Assembly (NCBI RefSeq): GCF_027925245.1
Contig: NZ_BSDP01000001.1
Location: forward strand, 1,364,001-1,428,000
DNA from: Agromyces rhizosphaerae
GTDB taxonomy: Bacteria > Actinomycetota > Actinomycetes > Actinomycetales > Microbacteriaceae
Reading direction: 5' to 3'
Length of the DNA stretch: 64,000 bases
The notes under the pieces were generated by a model that was given only the letters and a program-made list of their open reading frames with translations, did no database searches and was not told the origin of the DNA. The position numbers were made by a program, and so were the translations under genes. How positions within the stretch are numbered: the first letter of the stretch is position 1; each line of letters begins with the position of its first letter. Positions 24,801 through 31,745 of the stretch are shown in pieces.

Positions 24801-26040
24801 CGGCGGTGCAGTCGAAGGGCACCTGGATGCTGCCCCAGTTGGCGCCGTCGGCGAATTCCCCGCCGGGTGCCATGTTGTCGTAGTCCTCCACCGGCTGCCA
24901 GAACACCCAGGCGCTCGACTCCAGTTCGCGAAGATCGTCCGTGATGCGCTCGGCGATGCCGAGACCGGACTCCATCGACTCGAAGTCCTGCGAGTCACCC
25001 CATGAACCTCCGACCTCGCTCATCCACAGCGGCGTGCCGGCCGCCTTGGCGATGTCGCGCACCATCGTGCGGCCATCAGTGCCGTACGTGTGCACGTTCA
25101 ACTGCTCGATGCGGTCCCTGGTGGCATCCGGGTATGCGTTCCAGTTGGTGACGAAGGTACCGGGATTCGTCTCGTCCATCGCGGAGATCACTGCACCGGT
25201 GGTCGTCCCCGGGTCGGCCAGTTCGGCGTCCAATGCCTCCAGCACCTGCGACTGGAGCTGGGGGCCGGCGTGCGCGCCTTCCTGACGGCCGCCGGTCGGC
25301 TCACCATCACCACCCAGCTGCGTGCCCCAGTAGGGCGTGTTGGGCTCGTTGAGCGGGTCGATCGTGTCCACGGTGATTCCGTGGGCCGCCTCCAGTCGTT
25401 CCACCGCCCCGACGAGATAGGCCGCGAACTCGTCGACCTTCTCCGCCTGGATCTGGTCGGCCGACGAGTCGAATCCGCCCGAGGTGTATCCGCTCACCGT
25501 CTGGAAGTACGGCGGTGAGTTGCTGAACGCCTCCCAGTGCGTGACATCACCCTTGATGCGCTCGACCCACCAGCGTTGGGCGGCGTCGGCGTCCTCGTTC
25601 CAGTCGGCCGGATCGTCGGCGTCCCACCAGTCGGTGTCCTCCCTGGTGGTGCCCTCCGGGGCGGCCCACCAGCCCTCGACCGCGCCGCCGGGGCGAAGGT
25701 AGTCGACGACATCGGGGGCGTTTCCACCGCCCACGTTGTAGCGGGCGATGTTCAGTCGCAGGCCCTCGTCGGAGAACAGCAGGCGGTAGAGCTCCTCACG
25801 CACCTCGTCGGAGTACCCGCCGGTGGCGTTCGCGAACCAGATCAAGCTGGTGCCCCACCCTTCGAACTCGGGGCTCGCGTAGGTGGGATCGGGTCGGACG
25901 ACCACCTCGTTGTCGGCGGCCGCAGCCGATCCGGCGATCACGCCACCGACCACCGAGGCGGTGAGCGCGGTGGCGAGGAAGCCTGCGCAGAGGGCCCGGG
26001 CCCTACGGCCCGGCGACGAGGTTGAGGCTGCGTGGGGCAT
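18856..26040 (-). CDS. Secreted GH30-GH43-GH43 multi-domain glycosidase
   Basis: A 2394-residue secreted enzyme with three catalytic domains. Residues 1-41 are a twin-Arg-rich signal peptide ending AGSAAAA. About 45-530 is GH30, resembling endo-beta-1,6-galactanases (acid/base E232 in PLNEPN; nucleophile E342 in WMSEVGG). About 545-675 is a ricin-type lectin (CBM13). About 685-825 is an F5/8C-like domain. About 832-1040 is LamG. About 1045-1215 holds two Ig-like repeats. About 1220-1530 is GH43 (D1275 in RDPF; E1462 in VEGA). About 1550-1755 is a second LamG. About 1845-2135 is a second GH43 (D1851, D1974, E2023). Ig-like and helical segments follow. Likely substrate is type II arabinogalactan. 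The ATG at 26040 immediately precedes the signal peptide. Confidence 0.9.
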   Translation of the reverse strand: MPHAASTSSPGRRARALCAGFLATALTASVVGGVIAGSAAAADNEVVVRPDPTYASPEFEGWGTSLIWFANATGGYSDEVREELYRLLFSDEGLRLNIARYNVGGGNAPDVVDYLRPGGAVEGWWAAPEGTTREDTDWWDADDPADWNEDADAAQRWWVERIKGDVTHWEAFSNSPPYFQTVSGYTSGGFDSSADQIQAEKVDEFAAYLVGAVERLEAAHGITVDTIDPLNEPNTPYWGTQLGGDGEPTGGRQEGAHAGPQLQSQVLEALDAELADPGTTTGAVISAMDETNPGTFVTNWNAYPDATRDRIEQLNVHTYGTDGRTMVRDIAKAAGTPLWMSEVGGSWGDSQDFESMESGLGIAERITDDLRELESSAWVFWQPVEDYDNMAPGGEFADGANWGSIQVPFDCTAEDTLESCPVYTNTKYDTVRNFTHWIAPGDTLIGNDDPDTTTALTAEGLVAVHVNDSAAVRDVKMDLSGFADAEGATVTPIVTSADGALVEGAPTAVVDGSATVQVPAESVTTLVFAGVDEVDTTAAPIQDGELYRLQGAQSGLSLAPDADGGLQIATRSSDDEQQWSIAQVAGTGARAQYTVTNAATGDRLSVVDGDLALSAENGDAARWILSTTGNGARTLVNVASGALVDVGGEATTDGSPVGTWQPNGRANQLWQIVDPDAQDPVIARGDNVADDPGVTLSATFTEPGYGVDGLVNGILTDKAWSNWKPDSKNVSDTITLELGREVEISSADVVFYNEFGAYAETLRIEVRNSDGTWTDVTGTVDGPPRDAAGPTSSLWFDPVTTNALRVVLNAYDNTHMVLSEIQVFEPADPSLLLDYDLTLDSGAIVLDRSGNGNDGTPVGDPEWTGTTGLALDGDGDAVELPDDLLAGLGAITVAVDVFVDPGQASPYFVWGLGNEPGTDPSANGMLFLGGEGLRIGLTPTRWDGEQVIAPEPGRSLERGVWTSLVYTQDGATGTLYQDGEQIAQRTDLVIVPGDIGAGTTVKNLLGDSNYDGDPSLFGNLRSFSVYDRPLSADEVVEISLADELRVSQDAAEVDLGDTGEVTGDLELPTVGTWGSAISWSSSDGSVVAADGTVTRPASGSPDATVTMTATISSGDVRAVRNFEVTVLADATDEQLAQDAADAISLVDPHDVRGNIWLPESGARGAVITWESSDTGIVTADGIVQRPAGGDAVVAMTATVAVGEATAQRTIDLTVRAAFELEEFTGYAFSYFTGNSIPGEKIYFAASEGNNALYWQGLNNGAPVLESTEGTRGLRDPFLIRSPEGDRFFLIATDLSIGRNGDWGEAQRNGSQYLEIWESTDLVNWSEQRHVKVSPDNAGNTWAPEAYWDEANEEFIVFWASKLYATDDRTGDTYNQMLYATTRDFVHFSEAQPWQDYGVSRIDTTIIQDGEWYHRFTKDEGAGTTGCSDIIQEKSTDLTSPDAADWELVASCIGRDAGTGAVEGATGFHANPNDTSEFDTYLFVDEYGGRGYVPLGTSDLDDPNWAIPSDYDLPANPRHGTVLPVTQAEHDLLLAELASEVAEPLPSTQDGLVWEYPMDETDGTVVADASGNGNDAALAGDATFTGDAVALDGSDAWIDLPDDAMAGLEEITFSMDVNIAVDQPAPYFIWGMGNTTDNLGDGYLFTTGNGYRSSITTTNWVGEQTVGAGSDLPREQWVTITYTLGSDDVARIYRDGILVGENVDVTVDPGDIGSGFTTENFIGRSVYPGDNLLRGSVRNVLMYDRALSGVEVAEIATDGTGILGVELDTLKTEAIIDPEAGTVVLPVEPGTDLTGLAPAYVVVPDAEVSPAGPTDYSNPVQVTVIAPGGASRVWTVEAIEMKSPVLPGLYADPNIAQFGDTFYLYATSDGYPGWSGSEFFVWKSDDLVDWTRSDEPFLTLDGANGDVPWATGSAWAPTIIEREGKYYFYFSGHNPTYDRKTIGVAVADSPEGPFTAQPEAMILNNEAVTSGQAIDPAAFMDPETGKYYLFWGNGAPVYAELADDMTSLVPGTISAMQGLDDYREGTFVNYREGTYHLTYSIDDTGSPNYRVGYATAPSVDGPWTSRGVILEKDTSMGILGTGHNSVLNVAGTDDWYIAYHRFAIPNGDGTHRETTIDRLSIGEDGLFQPVTPTLSSIEPVATVPPMALSIDPAEADGDAGWHVSPVTVTATTDGDATIEFSIDDADWAADDDGVLVVDSDGEHTVDTRATRYGLTSETTSVSFKLDTGAPQIGIDGIDGGAVVGSSEQVELRATGSDATSGMSTLVLSIDGEEVDAGVAETSALLSAWEWTLGEHTVTVVAVDVAGNTATTTFTFTISTTLHDVSALLERFEDELERGQFTSLSRLVDAAERQLAKGNGEAVRDLLAEAQLKAEEITDEALRAVLLTNLGALLDD

Positions 26041-26071
26041 GTGTCTTCCGTTCGCTCGACGGCACTGTCGG

Positions 26072-26113
26072 TAGTTGTGAGCGATCACAACTAGGGCACG
26101 ATGTTAGCGTCAA
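26072..26113 (-). promoter_or_regulatory. Glycosidase promoter with LacI-type operator
   Basis: TAGTTGTGA (26072-26080) and TCACAACTA (26085-26093) are 9-bp arms around GCGA; the core TTGTGAGCGATCACAA closely resembles LacI-family operators. It overlaps a minus-strand TGTGAT -10 (26084-26089), whose -35 TTGACG lies at 26108-26113, 18 bp away. Confidence 0.65.
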
Positions 26114-26167
26114 CATGAATGCCTCACAACAGTTTTCCGGAGCGATTTCCGGTTGTTGAAGAAATGG

Positions 26168-26179
26168 GATCGCTCACAA
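26168..26179. promoter_or_regulatory. Second LacI-type half-operator
   Basis: GATCGCTCACAA is the exact complement of the TTGTGAGCGATC half of the main operator, about 90 bp upstream of it. Two sites at this distance would allow repressor looping. Confidence 0.4.
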
Positions 26180-26298
26180 GCGCTTTCCCACCGGCATCTA
26201 TGGCGAACCGTGCACGGCCGTTCGGTCGCTGCGGCGTCGGTCGAACGGCGGCACGCCCCTTCGGCGGCGCCCTACGGAGCGCCGGCGCGGCCTCAGCC

Positions 26299-27198
26299 TC
26301 AGCGCGCGACGCGGAAGTTGAAGACCGACGAGTCGAACCGGTTGTACCCCTCGTAGTCGATGAGGTCGTACAGCTCGGCACGGTGCTGCATGTCGTCGAG
26401 CTTGCCGACGAGGTTGCCGGATGCCTCGAGCTCGTCGAGTCCCGCTTCGGCGGCGCCCATCGCGAGGCGCAGCAGCGAGACCGGCCAGATCACGATGTTC
26501 ATGCCGACGTCGGCGAGCTGCTGCGCGGTGTGCAGCTCGCCCTTGCCGAACTCGGTCATGTTCGCCAGCAGCGGCACGTCGACCGCGGCGCGCATGGCGG
26601 CGAACTCCTCGAGCGAGGCCATCGCCTCGGGAAAGATCGCGTCGGCGCCGGCGTCGACGAGCGCCTTCGCACGGTCGACGGATGCCTCGAAGCCCTCGAC
26701 CGCGCGGATGTCGGTGCGCGCCATGATGAGGAAGTTCTCGTCGCGCCGGGCGTCGGCGGCGGCGCGGATGCGCTGGAGCGCGGTGTGCTCGTCGACGACC
26801 TGCTTGCCGTCGAGGTGGCCGCAGCGCTTCGGGTTGACCTGATCCTCGATGTGGAGGGCCGCGAGACCCGCGTCCTCCATCTCCTGCACCGTGCGGGCGA
26901 CGTTCATCGGCTCGCCGAACCCGGTGTCGGCGTCGACGATCGCGGGCAGCTCGGTCATTCGCGCGATCTGCTTCGCGCGGCCCGCGACCTCGGTGAGCGT
27001 CGTGAGGCCGATGTCGGGCAGGCCGAGGTCTGCGGAGAGCACGGCACCCGAGATGTACACCCCGTCGAAGCCCTTGCGCTCGATGAGCCGGGCGCTCAGC
27101 GGGTTGAACGCGCCCGGGAAGCGGAGCAACTCACCCGAGGCGAGTCGTTCCCGGAACAGGCGGCGCTTCTCGGCGGGCGAGGTCTGTGCGTAGAGCAT
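26299..27198 (-). CDS. prpB: 2-methylisocitrate lyase
   Basis: A 299-residue isocitrate-lyase/PEP-mutase-fold enzyme that cleaves 2-methylisocitrate to pyruvate and succinate, the last step of the methylcitrate cycle. The signature loop NPKRCGHLDGK near residue 124 carries the catalytic cysteine, and VDADTGFGEP near 87 and MARTDIRA near 160 give the metal and substrate ligands. Length matches the family. TAGGCT begins 12 nt before the ATG at 27198, so it may be transcribed separately as well as from prpD, which ends 57 nt upstream. Confidence 0.95.
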   Translation of the reverse strand: MLYAQTSPAEKRRLFRERLASGELLRFPGAFNPLSARLIERKGFDGVYISGAVLSADLGLPDIGLTTLTEVAGRAKQIARMTELPAIVDADTGFGEPMNVARTVQEMEDAGLAALHIEDQVNPKRCGHLDGKQVVDEHTALQRIRAAADARRDENFLIMARTDIRAVEGFEASVDRAKALVDAGADAIFPEAMASLEEFAAMRAAVDVPLLANMTEFGKGELHTAQQLADVGMNIVIWPVSLLRLAMGAAEAGLDELEASGNLVGKLDDMQHRAELYDLIDYEGYNRFDSSVFNFRVAR

Positions 27199-27204
27199 GC
27201 GCCC

Positions 27205-27210
27205 AGCCTA
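27205..27210 (-). promoter_or_regulatory. Leaderless -10 of prpB
   Basis: TAGGCT on the minus strand begins 12 nt before the ATG at 27198. Confidence 0.4.
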
Positions 27211-27232
27211 CGGCGGCGCCCCGTGGCATCCG

Positions 27233-27266
27233 CCTCGCTAGAAGAGGCCCCTCGCTAGAAGAGGCC
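27233..27266. repeat. 17-bp tandem duplication at prpD 3' end
   Basis: The 17-base unit CCTCGCTAGAAGAGGCC occurs twice head to tail (27233-27249 and 27250-27266). The first-encountered copy on the minus strand holds the prpD stop codon TAG; the second repeats the last four codons and stop beyond it. Confidence 0.8.
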
Positions 27267-28793
27267 CTCGGGGGTCTCGACCTGGGTGAGGAGTCCGGGC
27301 GCGGCGGTGAAGGTGAGCGCGCCGAGCTCGTCGGGCGCGAGCTCGGGCAGGCGCACCGCCAGGTCGAGGAAGCGGTCGACCTCGGATGCCTCGAGCGCAC
27401 GCTCCGCCAGGGTGCGGAACTTCTGCACGTAGTCGTCGCGCCCGAACGGCCGTGCGCCGAGCGGGTGCGCGTCGGCCACCGCGATCTCGTCGGTGATCTC
27501 GCCGCCGTCGGCGAGCGTGATGACCACGCGGCCGCCGAACGCCTTCTCCGAGATGTCGAGCGAGTGGTAGCGGCGGGTCCACTCCGGGTCCTCGACGGTC
27601 GTGATCTTGCGCCAGAGCTCGATCGTGTCGGGGCGGCCCGCGCGCTCGGGCGCGTACGAGTCGACGTGGTGCCAGGCGCCGTCCTGCAGGGCGACCGCGA
27701 AGATGTAGGGGATCGAGTGGTCGAGCGTCTCGCGCGAGGCGCGCGGGTCGTACTTCTGCGGGTCGTTCGCGCCCGACCCGATCACGTAGTGCGTGTGATG
27801 CGACGTCTCGAGCACGATCGACTCGACGCGCATCGGGTCGTCGAGCAGCAGCGGGTACTCGCGGTGCAGCTTGCGGGCGAGGTCGATCCACGCCTGCGCC
27901 TGGTACTCGGCCGAGTGCTCCTTCGTGTACGTGTCGAGGATTGCGCGCTTGGGCTCGCCGAGGTCGGGCAGCGGCACCTCGTACGAGGCGTCGGGTCCGT
28001 CGAGGAGCCACGCGATGACGCCGTCCTCGCCCTCCCAGATCGGCACCGGGCTGGTCTGGCCGCGCATCGCGCGGTCGACCGCCTCGATCGCCATCTTCCC
28101 GGCGAAGGCCGGCGCGTGCGCCTTCCACGTCGAGATCTCGCCCTTGCGCGACTGGCGGGTCGCGGTGGTCGTGTGCAGCGCCTGACCGATCGCCTGGAAG
28201 ATGGTCTCCTGGTCGAGCCCGAGCAGGGTGCCGATGCCGGCGGCCGCCGACGGCCCGAGGTGGGCGACGTGGTCGATCTTGTGCTTGTGCAGCGAGATCG
28301 CCTTCACGAGGTCGACCTGCACCTCGTACGCGGTCGTGATTGCGCGCACGACGTCGCGGCCGGTGATGCCCCGGCGCGCGGCGAGGTGCTGGGCGACCGC
28401 GAGGATCGGCGGGATGTTGTCGCCCGGGTGCGAGTAGTCGGCGGCGAGGAACGTGTCGTGGTAGTCGAGCTCGCGCACGGCGACGCCATTGGCCCAGGCG
28501 GCCCACTCGGGCGAGGTGCGCCGGGCGGCGTCGGCCCCGAAGACGGTGGCGCCGTCGCCGCCGATGGAGACCGGATGCGACAGGGCCTGGCTGCGCGCGG
28601 AGACCACGGGCGCGCGCGTGAGCGACGCCGCCGCGACCGCCGCGTTGTCGATCACGCGGTTCACGACCATGTCGGAGACCTCGGCCTCGACCTCGACCGG
28701 GTCGATCGCGAGGCCGGCGAGCTGCCAGGCGAGCTGGCCCTCGCGGGCCAGGTTCTCGTCGCTTCGGTGGGTGCGCAGGTGGTGGGTCTTCAC
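27255..28793 (-). CDS. prpD: 2-methylcitrate dehydratase
   Basis: A 512-residue MmgE/PrpD-family protein dehydrating 2-methylcitrate. Family features include [25 protein letters not shown] near residue 93, [16 protein letters not shown] near 165, [27 protein letters not shown] near 200, and [13 protein letters not shown] near 374. It starts at GTG 28793, which follows GGTGGAG. Together with prpB and prpC it makes a complete propionate-to-pyruvate route, except for the aconitase-type step, which housekeeping aconitase can supply. The YciI-like gene ends 26 nt upstream. Confidence 0.95.
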   Translation of the reverse strand: MKTHHLRTHRSDENLAREGQLAWQLAGLAIDPVEVEAEVSDMVVNRVIDNAAVAAASLTRAPVVSARSQALSHPVSIGGDGATVFGADAARRTSPEWAAWANGVAVRELDYHDTFLAADYSHPGDNIPPILAVAQHLAARRGITGRDVVRAITTAYEVQVDLVKAISLHKHKIDHVAHLGPSAAAGIGTLLGLDQETIFQAIGQALHTTTATRQSRKGEISTWKAHAPAFAGKMAIEAVDRAMRGQTSPVPIWEGEDGVIAWLLDGPDASYEVPLPDLGEPKRAILDTYTKEHSAEYQAQAWIDLARKLHREYPLLLDDPMRVESIVLETSHHTHYVIGSGANDPQKYDPRASRETLDHSIPYIFAVALQDGAWHHVDSYAPERAGRPDTIELWRKITTVEDPEWTRRYHSLDISEKAFGGRVVITLADGGEITDEIAVADAHPLGARPFGRDDYVQKFRTLAERALEASEVDRFLDLAVRLPELAPDELGALTFTAAPGLLTQVETPEGLF

Positions 28794-28819
28794 GTGCTCC
28801 ACCGTAACCCGCGCCGCGC

Positions 28820-29158
28820 TCACATTCCGGGAACGGCCTGCGCCTCGTGCACCTCGATCTCGCAGCCGCCGGGCATGTTCAGGTGCGGGTGCACCTTCGC
28901 CAGCTCGACCGCCGCATCCATGTCGTCGGCCTCGATGATCGTGTAGCCGGTGACCTCGCGCTCGCTCGGCGCGGTGAGCCCGCCGGGCATCACCCGCACG
29001 CCGCCCGCGAGCGGCGTGCCGAAGTCGACCATGTCGTCGCCGACCTGGCCGGCCCACTTCATCCACTCGCCCATGACGGCCTGGGTCTCCTCGGCGGAGG
29101 GCGGCATCGCGTCGGCGGGCGGCATCGGGGCGTGGTAGACGAACACGTACTTTGCCAT
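28820..29158 (-). CDS. YciI-like (YCII-domain) protein
   Basis: A 112-residue ferredoxin-like alpha/beta protein of the YCII/DGPF group. Visible features are the first strand [11 protein letters not shown], the [24 protein letters not shown] region, and the final [28 protein letters not shown] strand-helix-strand with a conserved His-Pro. Homologues are associated with ECF sigma factors and small stress enzymes, but the reaction is unknown. It starts at ATG 29158 after AAGGAG. Together with the SRPBCC and ArsR genes upstream on the same strand it forms a frequent actinobacterial neighbourhood. There is a 57-nt gap to the SRPBCC gene. Confidence 0.85.
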   Translation of the reverse strand: MAKYVFVYHAPMPPADAMPPSAEETQAVMGEWMKWAGQVGDDMVDFGTPLAGGVRVMPGGLTAPSEREVTGYTIIEADDMDAAVELAKVHPHLNMPGGCEIEVHEAQAVPGM

Positions 29159-29215
29159 GGTGTGCTCCTTGTTCTCCTTGCTGTCCGGGCACCGTTCGGC
29201 GGGCCGGAGTCGGTG

Positions 29216-29668
29216 TCAGTCGGTCGGTGCGCCCACCTGCTCGGCGATCAGCGCCGACATCGAGTCGAGGCAGCCGTGCCAGCCCTCGCCGTGGCGCGCG
29301 GCCGACTCGGCCGTGGTGAAGCGCGAATGCGTGAGCTGCACGAGGGTGCCGCCGTCGTCGCCGTCGGTGAAGGCGACCTCGACGAGGGTCTCCTCCTCGC
29401 TGCCGTCCCACTGCCAGGTGTAGGCGAGCCGCTCGTGCGGTTCGAATGCGACGAACGTGCCCGACATCGCGAGCGGCCCGTCGGGGCCCTGGAGCTCGAA
29501 GCGGTACCGACCTCCGGCTCGCGCGTCGACGTGGGCCCGCGTCTCGCCGTACGTCGCGAGCGACGGACGCATCCACCGTTCGAGGTGCCGGGCCTCGGTC
29601 CAGAGCGCCCACATGCGCTCCCGGTCGACGGGGAAGGTGCGGGCGATGTCGGCACGCAGCTCGGTCAT
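29216..29668 (-). CDS. SRPBCC/AHSA1-domain protein
   Basis: A 150-residue START-like protein: [28 protein letters not shown] (residues 6-33) is the AHSA1 entry, followed by [32 protein letters not shown] and a C-terminal helix after [17 protein letters not shown]. Its ATG overlaps the ArsR stop codon by 4 nt (ATGA), so it is co-expressed with that regulator. Such ArsR-SRPBCC pairs are widespread, and the SRPBCC partner may bind the small hydrophobic ligand that the regulator senses; that is inference. Confidence 0.88.
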   Translation of the reverse strand: MTELRADIARTFPVDRERMWALWTEARHLERWMRPSLATYGETRAHVDARAGGRYRFELQGPDGPLAMSGTFVAFEPHERLAYTWQWDGSEEETLVEVAFTDGDDGGTLVQLTHSRFTTAESAARHGEGWHGCLDSMSALIAEQVGAPTD

Positions 29669-30087
29669 GCGGGTTCGTCCTCCAGGTCGGCGATGTACTG
29701 GTCCAGGGCGTCGAAGCGCCGCTCCCAGAACGCGCGCGCGTCGCCGATCCACTGCTGCGCTGCGGCCAGGGATGCGGCATCGAGCACGAGCAGCTTCTCG
29801 CGCCCGCGCGGCACGCGTCGCACGACACCGGCCCGTTCGAGCGCGGCGGCGTGCTTGTTGAGCAGCTGCGGCGAGAGCCCGTGGGCGGCAGCCGCGCGCC
29901 CCATCGTGAGCGGGGCGTCGGCGCGCGCGAGGGTCCGCACGAGTTCGCGGCGCGCGGGGTGCGCGAGCGCGGCGAAGACCGCGTCGAGTCGGTCGTCGAC
30001 GGATGCCCCGCCGACCGGCGCACCATCGGACGCGCCGGTCGCGGCAGCACCTGGCGTGCCGTCGCCCACCCTCGAACCATAAACCAT
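29665..30087 (-). CDS. ArsR-family regulator of the SRPBCC gene
   Basis: A 140-residue ArsR/SmtB-like regulator. The winged helix-turn-helix runs from about residue 33 ([30 protein letters not shown]) through [30 protein letters not shown], with a C-terminal helix [13 protein letters not shown]. No metal-binding CxC motif is visible, so it belongs to the metal-independent group found with SRPBCC partners. The start ATG (30087) is inside a palindrome, so the protein would shut off its own transcription. Confidence 0.9.
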   Translation of the reverse strand: MVYGSRVGDGTPGAAATGASDGAPVGGASVDDRLDAVFAALAHPARRELVRTLARADAPLTMGRAAAAHGLSPQLLNKHAAALERAGVVRRVPRGREKLLVLDAASLAAAQQWIGDARAFWERRFDALDQYIADLEDEPA

Positions 30088-30101
30088 GTGGTTTAGTATC
30101 A
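30080..30101 (-). promoter_or_regulatory. ArsR operator overlapping start codon and -10
   Basis: TAAACCA (30080-30086) and TGGTTTA (30089-30095) form a palindrome that includes the ATG at 30087. GATACT (30096-30101) on the minus strand lies 14 nt upstream of the ATG as -10, with TTGCGC about 16 bp further up. The mRNA would be leaderless and the operator covers its first bases. Confidence 0.6.
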
Positions 30102-30409
30102 CCGCTTCGCGCGCTGTGCGCAACCCCTGCCCGATCGACGTGTCGCCATCAATGGAAATGGCGATCGCGCGGAGTTTCTTCGCCAGGCAATTCGCGTGAT
30201 GTCGCCGGAATGTCTCTCAGCACGACAATTCGAGTCGGATTGCAGGTGTTTTCGGGTCCGCTGCTTGTGAGGGCCTGTGAGACGCCCGTACCGTGGCCTG
30301 CAATGGAGGCGTTCAGCCGATCGAGCTTCGTGTTGCGCTCGGGACGACGGCGCCTCCGCAGAACCAGCGTCTCAAATGGAAGCACCCCCATTTCGAAGGG
30401 AAGCACCCC
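30102..30409. other. Intergenic region before duplicated secreted protein
   Basis: About 300 bp with no convincing gene. It is visibly less GC-rich than the flanks. It contains TCGCCAT/ATGGCGA (30143-30164) as a small hairpin and two copies of GGAAGCACCCC just before the secreted-protein ATG. No clear promoter hexamer pair was identified. Confidence 0.5.
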
Positions 30410-31660
30410 ATGACCCTGTTTCACCCGTCCTTCGCCACCCTGGCCGCAGCCGCGATCGCGCTCGGAAGTCTGTTCTCTGGCGGCACTGTCAGCGATCTCG
30501 ATGGCGAGCTCGACGTGTCAAGCCAAGTCTCAACCTTCAAGGACAAGGACAAGGACAAGGGCAAAGACGCAAGCGAGGTCACCGTGATCACGAGCATGGA
30601 GACCGGGCTCGACTTCGTCGGCAGCGAAGCCAGCATTCTTCGCTCCGCCGAAGGCATTCACGTCAACGGCTTCACCTCGGAGTACATCCCGGGAGATGCG
30701 GTGAACCTCTTTCTCGTCTCCTACGACTTCCCCGACGAGTGCGTCTATGGTGAGCCCATCACCGGCGCCAGCTGCGGACCCGATGACTGGAATGTTTCTG
30801 CAGTTTCCAGCAGCGTCTTGCTGCTCGACAGCCAGGTGGTACCCGCCGATGGCGTTGTGAGCTTCGGCAGCTATTTCGCTTTCGCCAACGACGTCACCCT
30901 GTGCATTCCCTCGGCACCCTGCAACATTGGCATCAGCAACACCCTCGGATCCGAAGTCCACCTGATGCTTCGCACTCACGGCGAAGCTTCGAGCGATCCC
31001 ACAGTCCTCGACTCGCAGCTCACCACCTACGGTTCCGGTTGTGACGTATCCACCGGCTGCAAGAACGTGCAGGCGGGGGTATTCGACATAGAGAAGGACA
31101 AAGAAAAGGACAAGGACAAAGACAAGGGCAAAGACGCAAGCGAGGTCACCGTGATCACGAGCATGGAGACCGGGCTCGACTTCGTCGGCAGCGAAGCCAG
31201 CATTCTTCGCTCCGCCGAAGGCATTCACGTCAACGGCTTCACCTCGGAGTACATCCCGGGAGATGCGGTGAACCTCTTTCTCGTCTCCTACGACTTCCCC
31301 GACGAGTGCGTCTATGGTGAGCCCATCACCGGCGCCAGCTGCGGACCCGATGACTGGAATGTTTCTGCAGTTTCCAGCAGCGTCTTGCTGCTCGACAGCC
31401 AGGTGGTACCCGCCGATGGCGTTGTGAGCTTCGGCAGCTATTTCGCTTTCGCCAACGACGTCACCCTGTGCATTCCCTCGGCACCCTGCAACATTGGCAT
31501 CAGCAACACCCTCGGATCCGAAGTCCACCTGATGCTTCGCACTCACGGCGAAGCTTCGAGCGATCCCACAGTCCTCGACTCGCAGCTCACCACCTACGGT
31601 TCCGGTTGTGACGTATCCACCGGCTGCAAGAACGTGCAGGCGGGGGTATTCGCCCCCTAG
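30410..31660 (+). CDS. Secreted two-module protein, exact tandem duplication
   Basis: A 416-residue protein of unknown function. Residues 1-26 form a signal-peptide-like segment (MTLFHPSFATLAAAAIALGS). Two modules of 177 residues follow, each preceded by a Lys-Asp linker (FKDKDKDKGKD; EKDKEKDKDKDKGKD). Each module has six cysteines, in ECVYGEPITGASCG, TLCIPSAPCN and GSGCDVSTGC, suggesting disulphides outside the cell. The modules are identical at nucleotide level over 532 bp (30554-31085 and 31121-31652), period 567 bp. Codon use is less GC-biased than the neighbours. Start was set at ATG 30410 ahead of the signal segment. No family was recognised. Confidence 0.75.
   Translation: MTLFHPSFATLAAAAIALGSLFSGGTVSDLDGELDVSSQVSTFKDKDKDKGKDASEVTVITSMETGLDFVGSEASILRSAEGIHVNGFTSEYIPGDAVNLFLVSYDFPDECVYGEPITGASCGPDDWNVSAVSSSVLLLDSQVVPADGVVSFGSYFAFANDVTLCIPSAPCNIGISNTLGSEVHLMLRTHGEASSDPTVLDSQLTTYGSGCDVSTGCKNVQAGVFDIEKDKEKDKDKDKGKDASEVTVITSMETGLDFVGSEASILRSAEGIHVNGFTSEYIPGDAVNLFLVSYDFPDECVYGEPITGASCGPDDWNVSAVSSSVLLLDSQVVPADGVVSFGSYFAFANDVTLCIPSAPCNIGISNTLGSEVHLMLRTHGEASSDPTVLDSQLTTYGSGCDVSTGCKNVQAGVFAP
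30554..31652 (+). repeat. 532-bp identical tandem repeat, period 567 bp
   Basis: Copies 30554-31085 and 31121-31652 agree at every base I compared, including synonymous positions. The 35-bp junction encodes a Lys/Asp/Glu linker that could have expanded by slippage. Confidence 0.9.
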
Positions 31661-31745
31661 GACCGAGACACCGGCGACCGAGACGTCGCCGGATGAGGCG
31701 TCGTGGGCTCACCGCCGCGGCGCCTCTGGTCGTGTCGGAGCATGG

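Noticed and set aside
21883..25005. A 1040-codon open frame on the plus strand
   Set aside because: It lies opposite the GH30-GH43-GH43 gene and its protein has the repetitive Arg/Val/Asp-rich composition of an antisense frame in GC-rich DNA; the minus strand has full catalytic motifs.
30530..31546. A 338-codon minus-strand frame that is itself duplicated
   Set aside because: It simply mirrors the tandem repeat of the secreted-protein gene, lacks a ribosome-binding site, and has no signal or domain.
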